From positions 1 to 47,647 of the IMG/VR virus record IMGVR_UViG_3300042356_001764: a stretch of DNA of 47,647 bases; one strand, written 5' to 3'. The notes beneath the pieces are model-generated. The model did no database searches. It was given only the letters and a program-made list of their open reading frames with translations, and was not told the origin of the DNA. Positions 42,466-47,647 of the stretch are shown piece by piece. The stretch is from a virus. How positions within the stretch are numbered: the first letter of the stretch is position 1; every line of letters starts with the position of its first letter. The position numbers and the translations under genes were made by a program.

Positions 42466-44096
42466 TATTTTCTAGGTATTGGTGGTGTTGTTGTACCACC
42501 ACTTGTTATAAATTTAATCATTGCTCTTAAACTACCTGTAAAAGCATCTAATGCTATTAAAACATCCTCACCAACATCTGCGGCTAAATTAAAGTTTTCT
42601 GCCTGATTTCTATCACCAAAAAATGTATTTTGTTGAGCTAAATTTGAATAATCATCAAATCCACCACCCATTCCAGCGTCATTGAAAAATCCTTTCTTAT
42701 ATAAAGAATCTCTCACAGATATTGGTAAATCTTTAAAATATTCATCTGCAACAAGTCTTCTTTCGATGTCTGAAGAAGTTGTTCCACTTATCAAATTCAT
42801 CAATTCTTGAGCATATTTAGTGCCATTTTCTCCATATAGTCCTTGAGAAACAACTCTATTCAACATAGATATGTCGTTTGAATATTGCGGATATGCTTTT
42901 TGAGCTGCTCGTAGAGACAATACTTGTTGAGCACCACCAGATGGATTTGATATTGATGAATTGAATGATGAGATTATCCTTGATGCTTGTGGGTTGTTGC
43001 CAGATACAGCAAGTTCTCTAGCAAAGATTGATTGTATATTAGATACAGAACTTGGGTCAACATTTTCATTTAACCCTAGAGCATTACTAACTAATTGTTG
43101 ATAAACAGACATCCTCTCCATAGATGTTGAAGTGTTGTCTTCACTGAATCTGCCAACTCCACTCAATCTTTTGAACAAGCCAAGTGTTGCGTCTGCTCCT
43201 GAACCACCTTTAAGATATCTTGATATCGAGTTCATACCACTCAAATCAGTATTATATGCTCTTTCTATCTCATAGCTTTTCAAGAAGTCAGGCATATTTG
43301 TACCGCCAGTTAATCTTGCGTATTTACCTCTCATCTCTGCTGATTGAGCAACATTAATACCTAATTTAGCCATAGATGAAGATTCAACACTTGAAGATAT
43401 ATATTCACCTAATAATCTAGGAATTATATCTTTTCCAAGTCCTCTTACAGAATTCATTGCTTTTTGAGCAGTCTCTCCATCTCTAAGAGATTTTGTCACA
43501 CCTTCATAAAGACTCTGAAGAACAAATCCAGTTAATCCATACTTTAACTTCTCTCCAGTTGTTTCGCCTCTGGAAGCGAAAGCCATTGCTGAACCGAACA
43601 TATTTCCTGGATTGAATCCAGCCATTAAACCGTAAGATTGTGTATTATTTAACATAGATTCTGAATAACCAAGAACCTTTTGTTTCATTAGTGCTCTGTA
43701 CACACTTCTCTCCTCTCTTGATTCTGTAGTATTTGACTTTAGACTATCATTCAAATTTCTCAAATTTTCTGTCAAATCATTGACTTGAAGTCTATCTTCA
43801 GAAGATTGAAATCTCAACTCTCCTAATTTGAATCTTCTTTCATTTGAGTCTATTTTGTCATCTCTCCAATCTCTTTCAATTTGGAGTCTTGAAGACTCAT
43901 AATCTCTTTGAGATTCTCTTTTTACTTTTTTAGCTTGTTCTTCTAAATCTCTTAACTTTCTTTTTTGTTCTTCAGACCACTTACCACTGTTCTTGTTGAC
44001 TTGTTCTTGAACAGTGTTCATTTCTTTAGCTATCTTAGCAAAAGATGTTCTGAAGTTTTCAGCATTATTCCCATCTATCCTTACTCTTTGTTCCAT
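42465..44096 (-). CDS. Tape-measure protein candidate
   Basis: 543 residues. The first roughly 140 residues are highly charged coiled coil (KWSEEQKRKLRDLEEQAKKV and on), followed by Gly/Ser/Ala/Met-rich helical regions (GLMAGFNPGNMFGSAMAFAS) and a Pro/Thr end (GGTTTPPIPRK). Position (between chaperones and hub) and composition are right for a tape measure. At about 0.15 nm per residue the length would give a tail near 80 nm, short for a myovirus. The stop overlaps the hub start by one base. Confidence 0.65.
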   Translation of the reverse strand: MEQRVRIDGNNAENFRTSFAKIAKEMNTVQEQVNKNSGKWSEEQKRKLRDLEEQAKKVKRESQRDYESSRLQIERDWRDDKIDSNERRFKLGELRFQSSEDRLQVNDLTENLRNLNDSLKSNTTESREERSVYRALMKQKVLGYSESMLNNTQSYGLMAGFNPGNMFGSAMAFASRGETTGEKLKYGLTGFVLQSLYEGVTKSLRDGETAQKAMNSVRGLGKDIIPRLLGEYISSSVESSSMAKLGINVAQSAEMRGKYARLTGGTNMPDFLKSYEIERAYNTDLSGMNSISRYLKGGSGADATLGLFKRLSGVGRFSEDNTSTSMERMSVYQQLVSNALGLNENVDPSSVSNIQSIFARELAVSGNNPQASRIISSFNSSISNPSGGAQQVLSLRAAQKAYPQYSNDISMLNRVVSQGLYGENGTKYAQELMNLISGTTSSDIERRLVADEYFKDLPISVRDSLYKKGFFNDAGMGGGFDDYSNLAQQNTFFGDRNQAENFNLAADVGEDVLIALDAFTGSLRAMIKFITSGGTTTPPIPRK

Positions 44097-44100
44097 AGTG

Positions 44101-44421
44101 TTATTGTGGGTCGTTAAATTGTTCCAAATCTATGTTTTCAAACTCTTCTTCAAGTTCCTTGTTCAGAGATAAGTTGTTTTGTATCTTCTCTTCGATAAGT
44201 TCCAAAATATCACTTATCTTAACCTTCTTAATCAAAGCTATTTTATTTATCCTAGACAATCTGTCTTCTTCATACTCAAATCTCATATCGAATAAATTCA
44301 CTTCGTTGTGTGAAGAAGAACCAAAAGCAATATTATGTTTTCTTCTCCACCATAAGTCGAGTGGAAATTTTCTGTTCCACTCGACTACTCTCAATCTTAT
44401 ATTTTCTGTAGAAGACTTCAT
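44101..44421 (-). CDS. Tail assembly chaperone-like protein (second ORF)
   Basis: 106 residues. WNRKFPLDLWWRRKHNIAFG followed by SSSHNEVNLFDMRFEYEEDR matches the small conserved protein (WR-KY-iPf-S--H------i--ED) found between the chaperone and tape measure in many myoviruses. It could be the gpGT-like partner. It starts three bases after the upstream stop; I see no convincing slippery heptamer between the two, so it is probably separately translated. Confidence 0.6.
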   Translation of the reverse strand: MKSSTENIRLRVVEWNRKFPLDLWWRRKHNIAFGSSSHNEVNLFDMRFEYEEDRLSRINKIALIKKVKISDILELIEEKIQNNLSLNKELEEEFENIDLEQFNDPQ

Positions 44422-44424
44422 TTA

Positions 44425-44838
44425 TTAATTGTCTTGTTCGCTTGAATCAATTGTGTCTTTTTCAATTTCATTTAAAGCATCAATGTCTTGCTCAATATCA
44501 TTCAACTCAACCATCAACTTGTCAAACCAAGGTTTGAATTCCTTCATATAGACTTTCGTCATCAACATCGCTGATTTCATATCTATGTCGGAACGATTTG
44601 AGAATTTGTTGTCTGAAAAGAATTTTGGAATCAATACAAAGAATGTGCAATACGCATCTAATTGGTCCAATGCTCTTTCTTGAGCAGTAACCCCAACTGC
44701 ATTTTTAGCCATAATTCCATACTCACCATCTGTAAGAGTTGACTTGAGTGTTTCAATGAGACCATATTGCCCCATGCTTGGGAATGGTATCAAATACTCC
44801 TTCCCTAATAATTCTACCTTTTTACTTTCAGTTGCCAT
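44425..44838 (-). CDS. Tail assembly chaperone-like protein (first ORF)
   Basis: The ATG at 44838 (MATESKKVELLGKEYLIPFP; 137 residues) is preferred. An in-frame ATG at 44883 lies inside the terminator hairpin upstream. The body (PSMGQYGLIETLKSTLTDGE, then AVGVTAQERALDQLDAYCTF, ending in an acidic tail) is of the size and composition of the gpG/XkdN-type chaperone that coats the tape measure. Located directly after the tube gene. Assignment is by position and general look. Confidence 0.55.
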   Translation of the reverse strand: MATESKKVELLGKEYLIPFPSMGQYGLIETLKSTLTDGEYGIMAKNAVGVTAQERALDQLDAYCTFFVLIPKFFSDNKFSNRSDIDMKSAMLMTKVYMKEFKPWFDKLMVELNDIEQDIDALNEIEKDTIDSSEQDN

Positions 44839-44863
44839 TGTTTTGTTTGTTTTTATTTGGTTT

Positions 44864-44905
44864 AAATAAAAAAATTGCGACAAGTTTTTAGGCTTATCGC
44901 AATTT
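44864..44905 (-). terminator. Strong terminator between tube and chaperone genes
   Basis: A 13-bp stem (AAATTGCGACAAG 44872-44884 with CTTATCGCAATTT 44893-44905, one G-U in the RNA) and an eight-base loop, followed on the minus strand by TTTTTTTATTT. It lies about 40 bases beyond the tube stop. It would attenuate transcription so that sheath and tube, needed in hundreds of copies, exceed downstream baseplate genes. Confidence 0.88.
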
Positions 44906-44946
44906 CAAGATGTTTAAGAACAATCTATTTATAACTGTTCTAATTT

Positions 44947-45423
44947 TTATTGTTCTGGATATAGGATTGGTTCAAGATATTTCATTGTCAAGTCTCTACC
45001 GCTTATTGAACCCTCTGATATATCCATAGACTCAGAATCAGCAAAACATGAATTTATTGTAGCAAATTCAACAAGTTTGCTTTTCTTAACACCATTGGGA
45101 TTCTCAGAAGCAAGTGTTCTTTTTAATATCACAACTTGAACACCGTTGTCTTGAAGCAAGACGGTGTCGACAAAGTTGGCTATGTTACCAACTTTCCTTT
45201 TCAAAGCACCTTCAATTGTTTCTTCCTTGAATTCTACTGTGTAGAAACTACAAGACAAGCTACAATCCATCGCTGTGGCTGGTAACTCTTCTGCAGTTAG
45301 ATTCCCTAGAGAACGAACTGTGCCTCTAGTGATTGTCTCTGATATTCTTATATTCTTCATCTTACCAACAGCTACACCATTTACTTTGATGATTGCCATT
45401 GGAGCGGTCATTGATTTTGACAT
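44947..45423 (-). CDS. Tail tube protein
   Basis: 158 residues. The start MSKSMTAPMAIIKVNGVAVG, followed by KNIRISETITRGTVRSLGNL and SISGRDLTMKYLEPI, shows the beta-sandwich tube pattern (i-VNG--vg-i ... i-e---r----G-l). It lies directly downstream of the sheath gene and upstream of a strong terminator, the usual tandem of contractile tails. It polymerises as hexameric rings around the tape measure. Confidence 0.82.
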   Translation of the reverse strand: MSKSMTAPMAIIKVNGVAVGKMKNIRISETITRGTVRSLGNLTAEELPATAMDCSLSCSFYTVEFKEETIEGALKRKVGNIANFVDTVLLQDNGVQVVILKRTLASENPNGVKKSKLVEFATINSCFADSESMDISEGSISGRDLTMKYLEPILYPEQ

Positions 45424-45444
45424 GTTGTTTATTTATTTAATATT

Positions 45445-47055
45445 TTAACCTGCTAAATTAACATCCAAAGCATAGCCAGTAATGAATCCATTGTTTACTG
45501 GAGAGTTTGGTATAAACTCGTAAGTGAGATAAAAACTATCTCCGTTGATAGTTGTATTCACATTCTTAAAATCAAGAATCAAATTATCAACATTGTCTGT
45601 CGCAACCTTACTGTTCAAGTAACCTCTTGCGAAAGCTGTTATAACTTCTGGAGAAGCTGACTTTGCATTCAATCCAATGAATTTAGATTTTGCAGCAATC
45701 TTCATCTCTCTATTGAGTTGAGCCTTGATTCTTTCAAGACTTATCTCATAAGATTGTCCATCAGGATTGATTAATTGACTGTTGTTTGCTTGCAATGTGT
45801 TAACAGACTGATTTATAACCCAACCTCTTTGGGCAACATCTCTGAAGTGTAACACGCCAGCGTTAAGTGCTTGAATTCTCTCAGTTTTTGTCATGTTGTG
45901 TACTGGAGAAATCATTCTTATGTCTTTGAAGGTTGCTGGAGTTTGTGGCTCTAATCCGCAAATTCTACCCAATATAGAAGCAGCTGAATATATCGAAGGT
46001 TTTGCTTTCAAACGTCCTTGACCCAACACAGAAGGTTGATACATACCACCGTGAGCTAACATCACCCTAGAAGAATTGTATGTTTGAGCAACCGCTACAG
46101 ATTGAGCAGCGAATGTTGATTTGTAAGTACCACCACCAACAATCATATACTTTTCAAATTCTGCTTCATTGAGAATATGAGTCAAGATTTTATTGTTCTC
46201 AGTGCCACCACCATTAATTTCAAACTTATCGCATAAGAAGAAAGTATTGTCCAACTCTGATATGGCACTTAGAGTTGTGTCTAAGTCAGCTGGGTTGTAG
46301 ACTTCAGTCCCACCTGACAAGGCTGTAAGAGTATTTGATGTTTTGTCTCCTGATACAAACAAACCATCAGATGTTATTGAAGAAGCAGTTAATTTGAACC
46401 AATCTGTGAATTGACTGTCTGTATTCATCCAAGTGATTGCTTGTTGGATTCCACTGAATTCAGGTGAACGTCTAACAGATTGAGACGCATTGGCTTGAAG
46501 TATGCCATCATATGGTTCACTCTCATAATCGAGACCTCTGAAATTTCCTTCAAAAAATTCAAACATATATTTGCTTGAATCTATAAGACCAGAAACCAAT
46601 CTAGCTGAATATCCTTTTCTTGTTGCTCCAGAAGAAATAACACCATTTCCAGATAATCCTTCTCTTTTGGTTTTTATAGTAATAGCACCTTTAGAAAAGG
46701 TCATTGTCAATGTTGCCGCTTCTGTTGTTGCGGCTTTTATGATAGTCAAATTGTTTATTCCACCACCGTTATTTGAAGGTGAAAACAGATAACTCGCTAA
46801 ATCCCAAAACAAACCACCACCCAAGAAATTTTTCACACTTGTTGCATCACTAAACGTGTAGATAGCATCTTTTCCAGATGAAAGTTGACCATTTATACCA
46901 GAACCACCGCCAAAAGTAGCGTTTGAACCAGTATCAATTAAACAAACATTACCGAACGACAAAGCGGCAGCAACATTAGCACCACCTCCTAATATTCTTG
47001 CAGCTACATCTGGCTCTGTATATTGTCTGCCATTGAAAGTTTTTGTTATAGACAT
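45445..47055 (-). CDS. Tail sheath protein
   Basis: 536 residues. The N-terminus MSITKTFNGRQYTEPDVAAR is that of many sheath subunits. The middle is variable and Gly/Ser-rich. The C-terminal part carries typical sheath features: ASILGRICGLEPQTPATFKD, then VLHFRDVAQRGWVINQSVNT, then RIKAQLNREMKIAAKSKFIG and FARGYLNSKVATDNVDN, ending with beta strands (FYLTYEFIPNSPVNNGFIT). Sheath rings contract and drive the tube through the host envelope. Confidence 0.9.
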   Translation of the reverse strand: MSITKTFNGRQYTEPDVAARILGGGANVAAALSFGNVCLIDTGSNATFGGGSGINGQLSSGKDAIYTFSDATSVKNFLGGGLFWDLASYLFSPSNNGGGINNLTIIKAATTEAATLTMTFSKGAITIKTKREGLSGNGVISSGATRKGYSARLVSGLIDSSKYMFEFFEGNFRGLDYESEPYDGILQANASQSVRRSPEFSGIQQAITWMNTDSQFTDWFKLTASSITSDGLFVSGDKTSNTLTALSGGTEVYNPADLDTTLSAISELDNTFFLCDKFEINGGGTENNKILTHILNEAEFEKYMIVGGGTYKSTFAAQSVAVAQTYNSSRVMLAHGGMYQPSVLGQGRLKAKPSIYSAASILGRICGLEPQTPATFKDIRMISPVHNMTKTERIQALNAGVLHFRDVAQRGWVINQSVNTLQANNSQLINPDGQSYEISLERIKAQLNREMKIAAKSKFIGLNAKSASPEVITAFARGYLNSKVATDNVDNLILDFKNVNTTINGDSFYLTYEFIPNSPVNNGFITGYALDVNLAG

Positions 47056-47063
47056 ATTTTTAT

Positions 47064-47243
47064 TTATTTAGTTGATTTTTCAATCTTTGACTTGATTTGA
47101 GGGATGTTTTGAAAAACAAACTTTTCACCGATTTCTACAGTAAATTCTTGTTCGGTCAATTCTGTATCTTTATACATTCTCTCGATAGTTTGTCTATCAG
47201 ACACACTTGGTTGATATTTGTCGCAAAATTCTGAAGCTGTCAT
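47064..47243 (-). CDS. Small hypothetical protein upstream of sheath
   Basis: 59 residues, MTASEFCDKYQPSVSDRQTI at the start and IPQIKSKIEKSTK at the end. Helical and charged with one Cys. It begins at the ATG at 47243 and ends at TAA (47064-47066), eight bases before the sheath start. No homology recognised; the regular frame and tight spacing make it a real gene candidate. A weak inverted repeat (GAAACAAT ... ATTGTTTC, 47266-47309) lies upstream. Confidence 0.55.
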   Translation of the reverse strand: MTASEFCDKYQPSVSDRQTIERMYKDTELTEQEFTVEIGEKFVFQNIPQIKSKIEKSTK

Positions 47244-47299
47244 TGTGATTGATTTTGTTTGTTAATAACTGAAACAATCAATTTTTTGATATTTGAAAA

Positions 47300-47452
47300 T
47301 TATTGTTTCACATCATTGTTTTTGTAGGCTTCTATTCTTTTTTGCAATTCAACATTAATAACCTTTAGATTGTGTTCAGCTTGTTGCATTATTTGCGCTT
47401 GCTCAGCTTGTAAAGCTAAGATTTCGATTGTTGAAAGTTGTGTTAAGTCCAT
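47300..47452 (-). CDS. Small helical (coiled-coil) protein
   Basis: 50 residues, MDLTQLSTIEILALQAEQAQ then QQAEHNLKVINVELQKRIEA. A single amphipathic coiled-coil helix rich in Gln, Ala, Leu and Glu. Its ATG overlaps the stop of the upstream gene (TAATG). Function unknown; small coiled-coil proteins in front of virion genes are common in phage of Bacteroidetes-like composition. Confidence 0.55.
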   Translation of the reverse strand: MDLTQLSTIEILALQAEQAQIMQQAEHNLKVINVELQKRIEAYKNNDVKQ

Positions 47453-47647
47453 TATGCTTTTTCTAAATTTAATTGTGATAAAATAATTTCTTCAATATAC
47501 GAATTGTCCGCTCCCCATGCTTCAAATTCATCTTCTGTTAGGTTATAATTACCTTCTGCTATTTGTTTACCTTCGGCTGTTTTTAATGCCCAATAAGTAC
47601 CAGTAGTTGTTGCATCTGTTGTAAATCCATGGACTGTTACTTGTAAC
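47452..47647 (-). CDS. Hypothetical protein, N-terminus outside the window
   Basis: The last 64 codons of a gene whose start lies beyond base 47647. Visible residues LQVTVHGFTTDATTTGTYWA, then NLTEDEFEAWGADNSYIEEI. Acidic, ending LEKA before TAA at 47452-47454. Not recognised. The composition with short strands followed by helices would fit a small structural or accessory protein. Confidence 0.55.
   Translation of the reverse strand, partial: LQVTVHGFTTDATTTGTYWALKTAEGKQIAEGNYNLTEDEFEAWGADNSYIEEIILSQLNLEKA

Noticed and set aside
44425-44431. Programmed frameshift between the two chaperone-like genes
   Set aside because: I found no XXXYYYZ slippery heptamer at the end of the first gene, and the second has its own ATG three bases downstream of the stop.
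44839-44883. Upstream ATG for the first chaperone-like gene
   Set aside because: It lies inside the 13-bp terminator hairpin; the ATG at 44838 with MATESKKVELL is the natural start.
1-47647. tRNA genes, CRISPR arrays, integrase/transposase genes
   Set aside because: I saw no cloverleaf-like tRNA, no regularly spaced repeats and no recombinase or transposase protein. The attC-like palindrome has no integrase near it in the window.

Overview
The window is a strongly AT-rich stretch of a tailed, contractile-tail bacteriophage (myovirus) genome. All convincing genes lie on the minus strand, packed with short gaps or 4-14 base overlaps, so transcription runs from high to low coordinates. Starts are not preceded by a Shine-Dalgarno run but by A/T-rich leaders (typically AAAAATG), and one intergenic gap carries a TAnnTTTG-type -7 box. 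Together these suggest a Bacteroidetes host, possibly a flavobacterium. The host is an inference; no host gene is present to prove it.

Layout in the direction of transcription: (1) 47.6-34.9 kb, tail module: small ORFs, sheath, tube, two tail-assembly chaperone-like proteins, a short tape-measure candidate, hub, spike-like protein, LysM/XkdP-like protein, gp25/W-like wedge, gpJ and gpI-like proteins. (2) 34.9-28.7 kb, adhesion module: two proteins with long Thr/Ser tracts, a large fibre-like protein and another virion candidate, with two glycosyltransferase-like genes embedded between them. (3) 28.6-9.2 kb, replication, recombination and nucleotide metabolism: UvsW-like helicase, DnaB-type replicative helicase, DnaG-type primase, a sigma-like protein, an acidic protein, a ThyA family enzyme, a DnaE-type polymerase, an HD-domain phosphohydrolase, a possible UvsY-like mediator, an SSB candidate, UvsX/RecA, the gp47/gp46 (SbcD/SbcC) pair and a RuvC-like resolvase. 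(4) 9.2-2.7 kb, mostly small unknown proteins (one sigma-like, one zinc-ribbon), then a stand-alone DnaQ-type exonuclease and the large terminase. (5) 2.7-0 kb, a DenV-like pyrimidine-dimer glycosylase followed by an eroded area with a frameshifted gene, an ORF lacking ATG, an unknown protein and an exported Cys-rich protein, ending at a terminator.

The gene set combines a T4-style recombination-dependent replication kit (gp46/47, UvsX, UvsW, gp41/61-like helicase and primase, DenV) with a bacterial-type polymerase (DnaE alpha subunit plus a separate epsilon-like exonuclease). Three strong rho-independent terminators follow immediately after genes whose products are likely needed in large amounts (tail tube, SSB candidate, acidic protein), suggesting that expression level is set by attenuation inside long operons.

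The most interesting candidate system is the adhesion module: mucin-like poly-Thr tail proteins interleaved with two phage-encoded glycosyltransferases, which could be a self-contained O-glycosylation system for the virion's host-contact proteins. Other points of note are an integron attC-like long palindrome between the helicase gene and its upstream neighbour, a Hint/intein-like insertion in front of the catalytic aspartates of the DnaE polymerase, and two separate sigma-like proteins.
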